64,000 nt of DNA from Anaerolineae bacterium (GTDB lineage Bacteria > Chloroflexota > Anaerolineae > Promineifilales > Promineifilaceae), in the NCBI GenBank assembly GCA_023384355.1, contig JAHDWL010000004.1:88606-152605 (forward strand). Reading direction: 5' to 3'. Below, piece after piece: positions 1-7,500 of the stretch. Numbering within the stretch: the first letter of the stretch is position 1; every line of letters begins with the position of its first letter. The notes beneath the pieces were generated by a model. The model saw nothing but the letters and a program-made list of their open reading frames with translations, was not told the DNA's origin and searched no databases. A program made the position numbers and the translations under genes.

Positions 1-579
1 ATTATCCTGGGTGTTAAGGCAGGAACGGATTCCGAACTGTTTCGTCAGGCAATCGCCGACGGAACCCTGGACCAATATTTGCACACGATCCAGGTCTCGG
101 CAGGTGATTTCGTGTGCGTGCCCACAGGAACGATCCATGCGATATTAGGCGGCATTCTGATCGCCGAAATCCAGCAGAATTCAAATACCACTTATCGCGT
201 TTACGACTGGAATCGAACTCAAAACGGAATTTCAAGGACCCTCCACATCGAAAAGGCTTTGGACGTCTCGAATTTCGGATTTGTCGAACCACAGAAAGGA
301 TCACCATTGCTGGTTGAACAAAAGGACGGCATCCGGCGCGAAACACTTTGCCGAAACAAGTACTTCACCACCGAACGAGTTCTACTCGATCCTGGGGCAA
401 GCCTTAGTGGGGTATTGGGCGGTGAAACGCTTGAAATCTGGGGGGTAATTGATGGAAGAATCTCATTGAATGAGATTGAACTTTCTGCGATACAATTCAT
501 CCTTCTGCCGGCGGCAATGGGAGACTATGGCATATCATCGGTCTCAGGCGCTACTCTCCTTCGTACTTATACTGCCTGA
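1..579 (+). CDS. manA: Mannose-6-phosphate isomerase, class I (C-terminal part; 5' end outside window)
   Basis: The reading frame is open from base 1, so the N-terminus lies outside the window; 192 residues are visible. The product interconverts fructose-6-phosphate and mannose-6-phosphate in the cytoplasm and feeds GDP-mannose synthesis. The segment with GDFVCVPTGTIHAI, followed by EIQQNSNTTYRVYDW, is the typical cupin core of type I phosphomannose isomerases; its histidine is a metal ligand in the family. A second, weaker cupin-like half follows. A mannose-1-phosphate guanylyltransferase is encoded near 30 kb, so two steps of the same pathway are present. The family call is firm; the gene is cut only by the window edge. 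Confidence 0.9.
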   Translation: MILGVKAGTDSELFRQAIADGTLDQYLHTIQVSAGDFVCVPTGTIHAILGGILIAEIQQNSNTTYRVYDWNRTQNGISRTLHIEKALDVSNFGFVEPQKGSPLLVEQKDGIRRETLCRNKYFTTERVLLDPGASLSGVLGGETLEIWGVIDGRISLNEIELSAIQFILLPAAMGDYGISSVSGATLLRTYTA

Positions 580-605
580 TCTGGGTTCATTGTTTGCAGT
601 ATCAG

Positions 606-1112
606 ATGACTATTTATCAGAAAAAGGTGTGCCTTCTGGGTGATTTTGCTGTGGGCAAGACGAGCCTTATTAGGCGCTTTGTCGAACGTCGCTTCGATGA
701 CAGCTATCTCACAACGGTTGGTGTCGCCGTCTCCCGGAAACAGATTACTTATCCCGATAGTTCCTTAAACCTCCTGATCTGGGATTTGGCGGGGGGACGG
801 GATCACCGGCAAACGGGATATCTCACAGGAGTATCTGGAAGCCTGATTGTTTGCGATCTGACGCGCAGGGTTACATTGGCCTCTTATCGCGAATATACCG
901 AACAGTTGTACACCATTAACCCAAAAGCCCAGGTGGTACTATTGGCCAATAAATCCGATTTAATCGACAACCGCTCCATCACCGATGAAGAATTGAAAAC
1001 AATTGCCGGTGAATTAAAAGCCCCCTGGCTCCTGACCAGCGCAAAAAACGGTGACGATGTTGATCGCGCTTTCATCCTGCTGGCAGATATGCTAATGGGT
1101 GATGCCGGCTAA
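606..1112 (+). CDS. Rab/Ras-like small GTPase
   Basis: 168 residues from the ATG at 606; an in-frame TTG lies 12 bases upstream. It is a bacterial small GTPase of the Ras superfamily, probably a cytoplasmic molecular switch. Motifs in order: P-loop GDFAVGKTS (residues 12-20), a threonine-bearing switch I (LTTVGV), G3 WDLAGG, G4 NKSD and G5 TSAK. In G3 the residue matching the catalytic Gln of Ras is Gly, so intrinsic hydrolysis may be slow and dependent on a partner. There is no C-terminal cysteine for prenylation. The last 21 bases overlap the 3' end of the convergent PAS-cyclase gene. The effector is unknown. Confidence 0.85.
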   Translation: MTIYQKKVCLLGDFAVGKTSLIRRFVERRFDDSYLTTVGVAVSRKQITYPDSSLNLLIWDLAGGRDHRQTGYLTGVSGSLIVCDLTRRVTLASYREYTEQLYTINPKAQVVLLANKSDLIDNRSITDEELKTIAGELKAPWLLTSAKNGDDVDRAFILLADMLMGDAG

Positions 1113-2243
1113 AGGGCTAAGCTCGAATACTTTCACCGCCTTGCGACGTCGTTTCAACTGAAGATCCCCCTTCTCTATTGCCAAATTTACGAGGTCTTTA
1201 TCAATACCAGCCATGGTTGTTTCGCTGAGTAAAATACGACCGCCAGCTGCCAGAGAACTGAGGTGAAAGGCAACATTAGTTGCATCGCCAACAACCGCAT
1301 ATCGAAAGCGTTGCTGAAAACCGAGGTATCCAGATATGACAGAGCCTGTGCTGATCCCAATTCCGAAGGCGGCCGCGGGAAAACGTGAGCCGGATGTCTC
1401 ATTAAATGATCGCAAACTGGATTGAATTTCAATCGCCGCCCGAACTGCTCTATTCGCGTGATCGGATTGTGCTTCGGGCAGATTAAATACGCCCATTACC
1501 ATATCGCCGACCAGTTGGGTCAGGCTTCCATCAAATTTCAGGATGGCTTCAGATACGACCTTCATATACATATTCAAGAATTCAAGTGTGTCGACTGGCT
1601 GGTATACTTCTGCATGGGACGTGAAATCTCGCATGTCGGCGAACAAGATAGTGGCCTCGCGTACAACATTTCCACCCGGCTCAGGAAGACTTCTATCGTG
1701 GAGTAACTCGTTGGCGACCGGAGCCGGCAACAGACGATTGATGATGTAGCCCAGACGTTCATTTGCTAACGTAAGCTCGGCGGAAAGTAAATGAACTTCA
1801 TTGCGTTGCTGCTGCAATAATTGCTCATAATGAGTCTTCTCTGTAACGTCCACGGCGGCCAACAGAAGCTCTTTTTGGTCTCCAGCCAACCTGATTACGT
1901 TCAAATCAACATAGCCGCCACGGTTGTTGTGTAAAGGCTTGAATATATTTTCGAGACGATATACGCCTCCATCAGCGCTCAAAGATAGGAGCTTTGCCTC
2001 ACTTCCAATCAATTCGGGGAACGCCTCGGTAACCGGTTGACCAATATAATACTCCCCAGGTAACTCTAGCCAGCGTGATATTGATCGATCGCCTACGCGA
2101 ACAATGAGGTCTGGCCCGAGTATGAAATATCCGATTTGATATACAGTTTCGATAAACGACAGCAAGCCGTCTTTCAATTGACCTTCCATATGGATGGATG
2201 ATACCTCGCAGGTTGACTGATAAATTAATGTGGAAAATTCCAT
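1092..2243 (-). CDS. PAS domain plus class III adenylate/guanylate cyclase domain protein
   Basis: 383 residues without a signal peptide or membrane segment. A PAS-like sensor (about 30-135) leads through a coiled linker (about 136-170) to a class III nucleotide cyclase domain (about 195-355). The two metal-binding aspartates are present (D203 in FADMRDF, D247 in VGDMVM), as are D320 and N323 in VVGDATN. The base-specifying Lys is replaced by Gln (Q243), and the transition-state Arg of the NxxxR motif is His (H327). The domain may therefore be weakly active, use other substrates or act as a sensor. It is convergent with the small GTPase gene. Confidence 0.85.
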   Translation of the reverse strand: MEFSTLIYQSTCEVSSIHMEGQLKDGLLSFIETVYQIGYFILGPDLIVRVGDRSISRWLELPGEYYIGQPVTEAFPELIGSEAKLLSLSADGGVYRLENIFKPLHNNRGGYVDLNVIRLAGDQKELLLAAVDVTEKTHYEQLLQQQRNEVHLLSAELTLANERLGYIINRLLPAPVANELLHDRSLPEPGGNVVREATILFADMRDFTSHAEVYQPVDTLEFLNMYMKVVSEAILKFDGSLTQLVGDMVMGVFNLPEAQSDHANRAVRAAIEIQSSLRSFNETSGSRFPAAAFGIGISTGSVISGYLGFQQRFRYAVVGDATNVAFHLSSLAAGGRILLSETTMAGIDKDLVNLAIEKGDLQLKRRRKAVKVFELSPLAGITH

Positions 2244-2264
2244 TATCGCCGAAGTCCGCGCGAC

Positions 2265-2292
2265 TTGCCATCATAATTGATTATGCTATAAT
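2265..2292 (+). promoter_or_regulatory. Promoter of rpsT (extended -10)
   Basis: TTGCCA at 2265-2270 is followed after 16 bases by TATAAT at 2287-2292. A TG one base upstream of the -10 box makes it an extended -10 promoter, suiting a highly expressed ribosomal protein gene. It is divergent from the cyclase gene. Confidence 0.75.
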
Positions 2293-2346
2293 TCATTGGC
2301 TCTAATACCTCAACGTTTTTTTGAGGTAAATTTCGGAGGATTTGAA

Positions 2347-2643
2347 TTGGCTAACACTGAATCTGCGAAGAAGCGCATCCGACAGACGGAAAAACGAACT
2401 GACCGCAACAAGCACTACCGCGCATCGGCAAGAACCTACGTGAAAAAGGTTCGTCGCTTGATTGCCGAGAATAAGCTGGATGAGGCCGAAGTGGCGGCAC
2501 GCGATGCCTACAAGACCCTCGATAAGGCAGCTCGCAAGAATGTTGTTCATCCGAGCAACGCGGCTCGCCGAAAGGGCCGTCTGATGGCGGCGCTTGCTGC
2601 TGCCCGGGAAACCGAGGCGTCGGCTAAAGACTCGAAAAAGTAG
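2347..2643 (+). CDS. rpsT: 30S ribosomal protein S20
   Basis: 98 residues starting at a TTG at 2347, six bases after a strong GGAGGA Shine-Dalgarno at 2335-2340. This start gives the family-typical N-terminus (LANTESAKKRIRQTEKR, with L read as Met). The protein is basic and rich in Lys and Arg, with the helical S20 pattern and the AARKNVVHPSNAARRKGRL segment; it binds 16S rRNA in the 30S body. The frame continues upstream to 2296, but that region holds the leader and ribosome binding site. E. coli rpsT also uses a UUG start, which is involved in its autoregulation; whether that holds here is inference. The gene is monocistronic, between a promoter and a terminator. Confidence 0.95.
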   Translation: MANTESAKKRIRQTEKRTDRNKHYRASARTYVKKVRRLIAENKLDEAEVAARDAYKTLDKAARKNVVHPSNAARRKGRLMAALAAARETEASAKDSKK

Positions 2644-2686
2644 TTACCCTAACTCGCCTTACATAGCGGGTATTAAACGATTAATC

Positions 2687-2719
2687 AGAGTACCGTCCCA
2701 GGTGGCGGTGCTCTTTTTT
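2687..2719 (+). terminator. Intrinsic terminator of rpsT
   Basis: AGAGTACCG (2687-2695) pairs with CGGTGCTCT (2706-2714), with one G-U pair, and is followed by a T run at 2714-2719. It lies about 45 bases after the rpsT stop codon. Confidence 0.85.
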
Positions 2720-2744
2720 GTGTTTGGGCTTTTTCGGCCAAGGT

Positions 2745-3467
2745 CTATTCAATTATTTCCGCCGGGGCATGGCCGTGATTGGCGTCTGGAGAACCGGTGA
2801 TTTTTAGAATATACCCCTGACCCCGGACGGTCTTCAACAGTTCAGGACGGCTTGGATCATCTTCAATGCATTCGCGAATCCAGCGAATGTGAACATCAAG
2901 CGTTCTCGTATCGCCAATAAAATCCGTCTGCCAAACAGCCAACATCAACTTTGGTCTGGTTAATAGTTCATTGGGGTGGCGGATGAAGTTTTCCAATAGC
3001 AACGCCAGCTTGGGGGTTAAAGAAAACTCCCCCTTCCCGACAACATCGACGGACTTCTTAACCAGGTAAAAAGTAATACGCCCGTAACGAATTATTTCTT
3101 CCTTGCTTGAATCCGCTGGAAGCAAGGCGCGAACCCTGTTCAACAGCTTGCGGGGAGTGAAAGGCCTCTCAAGGTACACATCTGCGCCGGCAGAATGATC
3201 TTCTTCCTCCCCAAACGATCGGCTATGGATAATAGGGGTAAATTCAGCCAGACGGCGGAGGCGGCGACAGTTTCGGACACCATTTGATCGCATGGTCGAT
3301 GCATCAAATATTATCAGAGTCGGGCTGTTGTTCTCCAGCCAGGTTTGTGCTTCAACGCCTGTTCGGACAATAATCGTGTCAAAGTCAGCCTTCTGCAGCA
3401 TTACACTGAGCGATTCCCTGCCGGCGCTTTGACCTTCCACCAACAGTATCCGCGGACTTGACACCAT
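2745..3467 (-). CDS. OmpR/PhoB-type response regulator with an atypical receiver domain
   Basis: 240 residues. The N-terminal receiver (about 5-115) keeps the acceptor aspartate (D55 in IIFDAS), but the acidic pocket, usually Asp-Asp, is E11-G12, and the conserved Lys before Pro-Phe is Arg (R101 in LERPF). The C-terminal winged helix (about 125-225) is well conserved, with the FSLTPKLALLLENF, RTLDVHIRWIR and VRGQGYIL segments, so DNA binding is expected. No histidine kinase is nearby. The degenerate pocket suggests a regulator controlled without classical phosphorylation. The start has GGAG five bases upstream. Confidence 0.9.
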   Translation of the reverse strand: MVSSPRILLVEGQSAGRESLSVMLQKADFDTIIVRTGVEAQTWLENNSPTLIIFDASTMRSNGVRNCRRLRRLAEFTPIIHSRSFGEEEDHSAGADVYLERPFTPRKLLNRVRALLPADSSKEEIIRYGRITFYLVKKSVDVVGKGEFSLTPKLALLLENFIRHPNELLTRPKLMLAVWQTDFIGDTRTLDVHIRWIRECIEDDPSRPELLKTVRGQGYILKITGSPDANHGHAPAEIIE

Positions 3468-3501
3468 TAGACTCCTGTCACCTTAAAAGAAACTCCAGAT
3501 T

Positions 3502-3529
3502 ATTATAGACTCTCTCCGACAAGAGGCAA
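3502..3529 (-). promoter_or_regulatory. Promoter of the response regulator gene
   Basis: Read on the minus strand, TTGCCT (3529-3524) and TATAAT (3507-3502) are separated by 16 bases and lie about 35 bases upstream of the start codon at 3467. Confidence 0.6.
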
Positions 3530-3560
3530 CCCGAAAACACATTAATTCACCTTTTTTATC

Positions 3561-3589
3561 TTGCCGGTATCTCTGGCAATCAGTATCAT
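3561..3589 (+). promoter_or_regulatory. Promoter placing the transcription start at the next gene's ATG (probably leaderless)
   Basis: TTGCCG (3561-3566) and TATCAT (3584-3589) are separated by 17 bases. The ATG of the following gene is at 3596, seven bases after the -10 box, where transcription should begin. No Shine-Dalgarno precedes that ATG. Confidence 0.55.
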
Positions 3590-3595
3590 GAATAA

Positions 3596-4951
3596 ATGCG
3601 GGGCATAGTAAAAAAGCTATTATATTGGGAATGGGCGCTCCTTCTCATCTTACTCCCAATCTTTCTCTTCCCCCAGGGAATCCACGGGGCAATAATCTTC
3701 CTGATCCCAGTGCTTTGGGCCCTCCGCAAGTTATCGATGGGCTATGTATTTCCCCCGACGCCGTATAATCTCGCTGTAATTATCCTTATTTTCACCATGG
3801 GCTTAAGCTCCCTGGTGACCTTCGATTTGGCTCTGAGCATCCCCAGGATTTCAATGCTGTTGGTTGGAATCGCCTTGATGTTTGCAACTGTCCATCACAG
3901 TCGTGAGAGTTCGGTATGGCCTGTTGTAGCAACTTACATGTTTATTGGGCTGATGCTGACGCTGATAGGGTTAATTGGTACGCAATGGCCTGCGCCTTTC
4001 GATGCCTTAAATCATATCAGGCGTGTGACCGGGATTTTTCCACAAGGGATGCCGGGCACATCTGAAGGCATCGTTAATGCCAATGAGTTGGCGGGAGTGC
4101 TTTGCTGGATTGCACCGTTTATGCTGGCTTGCGTTGTTGGCTTTAGGAAACAATTATGGCAAGGCCACGCGTTTGTCTACGTTGCGTTGATCATTTCAAC
4201 CACCATCTGCAGCATGTTGATTATCGCCACCTCATCGCGCGGCGGAATATTCGCCTTCGGCGTGAGCGCAATGCTGGTTGTGGCGTTTTTTGTGAATGGC
4301 CGATGGAGATTGGTATTGGCGATTGGCTTATTGGTTACCATCCTGGTCCTGTTCTCGAATTCGAACGGGTTGAGCGTGAAGGACATCGTTGGAGATGATC
4401 TCGGATTGGATGGACGAATTGAGATCTGGTCCAGAGCACTCCTGGCACTACAGGATCATCCGCTTACCGGCCTGGGAATGAACGGCTTCCGACGAATCGT
4501 TCGTGTGCTATACCCCTTGTTCGGCATCTCCAATGAAATAGACCTCGGGCATGCGCACAACCATCTATTACAAGTCGCGATGGACCTGGGAGTGCCCGGG
4601 TTAATAAGTTACCTCTCATTGTGGATAATCAGCGCGGGGCTTCTTTGGGCAACCTATCGAAATTTGGCTCGCAGAAAAGCACAACAACATCCTTATTATG
4701 CACTTGTCGCCGGGCTATCCGGTGCAGTATGTGCTGGTTGGCTCTTTGGGGTGTTCGACGCAGTAGCTCTTGGATCTCGACCGTCTTTCATGTGGTGGCT
4801 GCTATTGGGTATGACGGCATCCACTCATTACACAGTTGTATTTTCGGGGATACACTTGCGAAATCATCGCCACTACAAGGTCATTTCTCCAACTGACCCA
4901 GATCCAGAGTTGGAGCCATCACAATCGATCACCATTGCCCATCAGTCCTGA
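3596..4951 (+). CDS. O-antigen ligase (Wzy/WaaL)-like polytopic membrane protein
   Basis: 451 residues with about ten to twelve hydrophobic segments. Near residues 275-345 is the large loop with GLGMNGFRRIVR and HAHNHLLQVAMDLGVPGL, the hallmark of O-antigen ligase/Wzy_C proteins, whose histidine and arginine contact lipid-linked glycan. The likely role is polymerising or ligating surface polysaccharide at the membrane. An upstream ATG at 3588 closes after six codons, so 3596 is the start; it appears leaderless. With no LPS genes here, an exopolysaccharide or cell-wall glycan role is more likely than true O-antigen. Substrate unknown. Confidence 0.85.
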   Translation: MRGIVKKLLYWEWALLLILLPIFLFPQGIHGAIIFLIPVLWALRKLSMGYVFPPTPYNLAVIILIFTMGLSSLVTFDLALSIPRISMLLVGIALMFATVHHSRESSVWPVVATYMFIGLMLTLIGLIGTQWPAPFDALNHIRRVTGIFPQGMPGTSEGIVNANELAGVLCWIAPFMLACVVGFRKQLWQGHAFVYVALIISTTICSMLIIATSSRGGIFAFGVSAMLVVAFFVNGRWRLVLAIGLLVTILVLFSNSNGLSVKDIVGDDLGLDGRIEIWSRALLALQDHPLTGLGMNGFRRIVRVLYPLFGISNEIDLGHAHNHLLQVAMDLGVPGLISYLSLWIISAGLLWATYRNLARRKAQQHPYYALVAGLSGAVCAGWLFGVFDAVALGSRPSFMWWLLLGMTASTHYTVVFSGIHLRNHRHYKVISPTDPDPELEPSQSITIAHQS

Positions 4952-4969
4952 AGAGCACTGTCAGTCATC

Positions 4970-4998
4970 TTGCGTGTTCGTTCCTCGCGACGTATAAT
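4970..4998 (+). promoter_or_regulatory. Promoter of tRNA-Gly
   Basis: TTGCGT (4970-4975), a 17-base spacer and consensus TATAAT (4993-4998) end 12 bases before the tRNA 5' end at 5011. Confidence 0.75.
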
Positions 4999-5010
4999 GA
5001 TCGTGATAGT

Positions 5011-5081
5011 GCGGCATTGGTGAAGTGGTATCACAGCAGCTTCCCAAGCTGTTATCACGGGTTCGAATCCCGTATGCCGCT
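5011..5081 (+). tRNA. tRNA-Gly (anticodon CCC)
   Basis: The acceptor stem pairs GCGGCAT with ATGCCGC. The anticodon stem GCAGC/GCTGT encloses the loop TTCCCAA with anticodon CCC. The T arm ACGGG-TTCGAAT-CCCGT is perfect, and the discriminator is T. CCA is not encoded. The 3' 27 bases overlap the end of the FHA protein gene on the opposite strand. Confidence 0.93.
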
Positions 5082-5543
5082 CAAAGGTTCGTCCGCTGGT
5101 TGTCTCCCCGATTGTTCAAGCTTCATACGAACTCCACCAACTGTTATGATATCGCCTGCCGATACGACAACGGGGTCGGAGATCGCCACATCATTTAGTA
5201 ATGTGCCATTCCTGCTGTTCAAGTCTTCTAACCACCACTGACTTTCCCGCCAGGATAACAAGGCATGTTCGCCCGAAACATAATTATCGTCCAGGACGAT
5301 GGTATTTCGGTCGTTGCGACCGATGGATGTTATTGGAGACAGATCCAGGACGGTGTCCATAGCAAGGTCCGGGATCGAAGAGGTCAAAATCCGGATCATT
5401 CCAATGGCTGCTGATTCCCCATCACTCAGCAATCGCGAACTCCTGAGATCTCGATGCAGATACCAGAAAATGATGCCTAAAAAGCTTAGTAAAGCGGCCG
5501 CGCTGACAAAGCGGATTATAATTAGCAAAAGTGGAAGATTCAT
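5055..5543 (-). CDS. Membrane-anchored FHA domain protein (FhaB-like)
   Basis: 162 residues. One N-terminal membrane segment (about 4-28) is followed by a basic stretch and an FHA domain (about 65-140) with the phosphothreonine-binding motifs SIGRNDRN, VSGEHALL and DLNSRNGTLLN. It should recognise Thr-phosphorylated partners at the cytoplasmic face of the membrane. Its start overlaps the stop of the upstream FHA gene by 4 bases, so the two are translationally coupled. The stop codon lies inside the oppositely oriented tRNA-Gly gene. No Ser/Thr kinase is encoded nearby. Confidence 0.88.
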   Translation of the reverse strand: MNLPLLLIIIRFVSAAALLSFLGIIFWYLHRDLRSSRLLSDGESAAIGMIRILTSSIPDLAMDTVLDLSPITSIGRNDRNTIVLDDNYVSGEHALLSWRESQWWLEDLNSRNGTLLNDVAISDPVVVSAGDIITVGGVRMKLEQSGRQPADEPLSGIRDSNP

Positions 5544-6325
5544 TCTTCTGGCTTGAGCATGGTTGTGTCCATCTCATCATCGTTTGCAGTTGGTTGGAAA
5601 TCTGTCAGAGAATCTCTCCCTTCCCCATAAACAAGATAAATATCGCTAAGAGCAATTACATCTCCTGAGCGAAGTATATGTTCGCGAGTATAGACGCCAT
5701 TCACATAAGTTTGACCATGGCTACTCACGTCGTGCAGTACAAAATATCGATAGCGCCAACGAATCTGGGCGTGGAACCGGCTGATTGAAGGAGCATCCAG
5801 GACAATATCGTTATCGATCCTCCGCCCGATCCGAATTATCGGACGGTCAAGGGCAATATGTTGTCGGCCTTGAAGAATGAGGAAGGCGTCTGCTGCCAGA
5901 ATTGCGGTCTGGGTTGAGTCCTCAATCTCGGCGGTATAGACAGCAGTATCGGCCGGGAATTGCTCTTTTATTCGTGAAGCGATTATGTGAGCTGAGTGGG
6001 TTTTCTCCAGGGGGTTTTCTTCAAACCGAACGATCGGTGGGCTATCCAGATGATAGCCTCGTCGACCCGCCATTAGCATCACATATTCTTCAACTTGACG
6101 TTGAAAAATGTCAAGCTCGCCCTCAATGATTCTAAATTCGTCAGGATTCAACAGAACCCTGAAATGATTTGGCAATTCATCATTATCTCCGGGTCCATCG
6201 TAATAGCGAGAGAGATGAGTCGCCAGTTGAAATGGGTCTAATGATGCCCCTCCCAACCAGGTGAATGGTTCCTCAACAACCCGGCGGATCAAGTTTTCAA
6301 CGCGAGAGAGGGCGGATTGGTTCAT
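5540..6325 (-). CDS. FhaA-like protein: DUF3662 domain plus FHA domain
   Basis: 261 residues, soluble. Residues 1-115 match the FhaA N-terminal domain (DUF3662): SRVENLIRRVVEEPF and the spacing to LNPDEFRIIE are typical. The C-terminal FHA domain (about 160-240) carries RIGRRIDND, SRFHAQI and HGQTYVNG; the usual Ser-Arg-Asn-Gly is modified to Ser-His-Gly-Gln. In Actinobacteria such proteins sit with PknA/PknB and cell-wall genes and regulate cell-wall growth. Here only the FHA pair is kept together, so the kinase must be elsewhere. Confidence 0.87.
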   Translation of the reverse strand: MNQSALSRVENLIRRVVEEPFTWLGGASLDPFQLATHLSRYYDGPGDNDELPNHFRVLLNPDEFRIIEGELDIFQRQVEEYVMLMAGRRGYHLDSPPIVRFEENPLEKTHSAHIIASRIKEQFPADTAVYTAEIEDSTQTAILAADAFLILQGRQHIALDRPIIRIGRRIDNDIVLDAPSISRFHAQIRWRYRYFVLHDVSSHGQTYVNGVYTREHILRSGDVIALSDIYLVYGEGRDSLTDFQPTANDDEMDTTMLKPEE

Positions 6326-6369
6326 ATTTTGTCGATTATATGGAGGGGGAATAGAAGGGTCAACGTGAA

Positions 6370-6397
6370 TTGCCTTATCATCGGGCGGTAGTATACT
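6370..6397 (+). promoter_or_regulatory. Promoter of selD
   Basis: TTGCCT (6370-6375) and TATACT (6392-6397) with a 16-base spacer, about 50 bases upstream of the selD ATG at 6449. Confidence 0.6.
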
Positions 6398-6448
6398 TTT
6401 CGTGAGCCGAATACCGGCTATATCAGACTGATTACCCTCATTATCATT

Positions 6449-7492
6449 ATGGCTGTTGATAACCCGATCCGATTGACTTCCCTCGCGTCTTGCGCGGGTT
6501 GAGCGTCCAAATTAGCGCCGGCGGAGCTGGCGCAAATATTGGAACCTTTATCCAGGATGTTCCAAACGACTGAACATTCAAGCCTCCTGGTAGGTTTGAC
6601 CGCGGCCGATGATGCCGCAGTCTATCAGCTGAATGAGCATCAGGCCGTTATATCAACCGTCGATTTCTTCCCGCCGATTGTCGATGATCCATATGATTTT
6701 GGATCGATCTCCGCGGCGAATGCCCTTTCTGACATATACGCGATGGGGGGGCAGGTTCTGTTTGCTATCAATCTCGTGACATTTCCAAGCGCACTCGATA
6801 AATCTATATTAGCCGAAATCCTGCGCGGGGGAGCCGAGAAAGTGGCCGAGGCAGGAGCCATTATCGTGGGAGGCCATAGCGTCAGCGACAAGGAACCAAA
6901 ATACGGCCTCGCAGTAACAGGATTGATTCATCCTGATCGTGTGAAAAAGAAAGGCGGCGCTCAGCCCGGAGATATTCTTGTACTGACCAAGCCGCTCGGA
7001 GTTGGTGTCATCACAACCGCTCTGAAATTTGACAAGGCAAACGCTGAAGATGTTGCCGCAGCCGTCATCAGTATGAAGAGACTCAATAAGGCAGCATCGC
7101 AGGCGGCCGTCGCCACGGGTGCCTCCGCCATGACCGATATAACCGGTTTCGGGCTGCTCGGCCACAGTTATGAAATGGCGATTCAGGGATCAGTTGATTT
7201 TAGATTCCATATGGCCAGATTGCCCTGGTTACAGGGAACATTCTCGTATGCAATTTCAGGCACATTTCCTGGCGGAACAGCCAATAACAAGCAATATTAC
7301 GAATCGCATGTAACCTTTGCTGAAGGGATCGATCTATTAATACAAGATCTTCTATTCACGCCGGAGACATCCGGAGGGTTGTTGATTGCACTCACCCCGG
7401 AAAATTTGGCTGGTTTTATTCAACTCGTGCCGGATGCAGCAGTCGTCGGTGAAGTGATCCAGGGGAACGGCCGGGTTTGGGTTGAAAAATAA
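6449..7492 (+). CDS. selD: Selenide, water dikinase; selenoprotein with in-frame UGA (Sec18)
   Basis: The product makes selenophosphate from selenide and ATP. Read from the ATG at 6449, the gene gives 347 residues, the same length as E. coli SelD, provided the TGA at 6500-6502 is read as selenocysteine. The translation around it is SLASCAG-U-ASKLAPAEL: Sec18 sits where E. coli has catalytic Cys17 and K21 matches the essential Lys20. A start after the TGA (TTG at 6539) would lose both residues. Downstream motifs are complete: DDAAVY, TVDFFPPIVDDPYDFG, NALSDIYAMGG, VGGHS and TDITGFGLLGH. A hairpin follows the UGA. selB lies 5 kb downstream. No clear Shine-Dalgarno was seen. Confidence 0.93.
6503..6543 (+). 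promoter_or_regulatory. Candidate bacterial SECIS hairpin in selD
   Basis: TCCAA (6506-6510) pairs with TTGGA (6539-6543). Inside, ATT pairs with AAT across a one-base bulge and GCGCC (6515-6519) pairs with GGCGC (6529-6533). The nine-base apical loop (6520-6528) starts with GG. The loop begins 17 bases after the UGA, within the range and loop composition known for bacterial SECIS elements that recruit SelB. Confidence 0.75.
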
Positions 7493-7500
7493 GGATTGTT

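Noticed and set aside
6539-7492. A shorter selD starting at TTG 6539
   Set aside because: It would lack the catalytic Cys/Sec and Lys; reading the upstream UGA as Sec gives the full family N-terminus.
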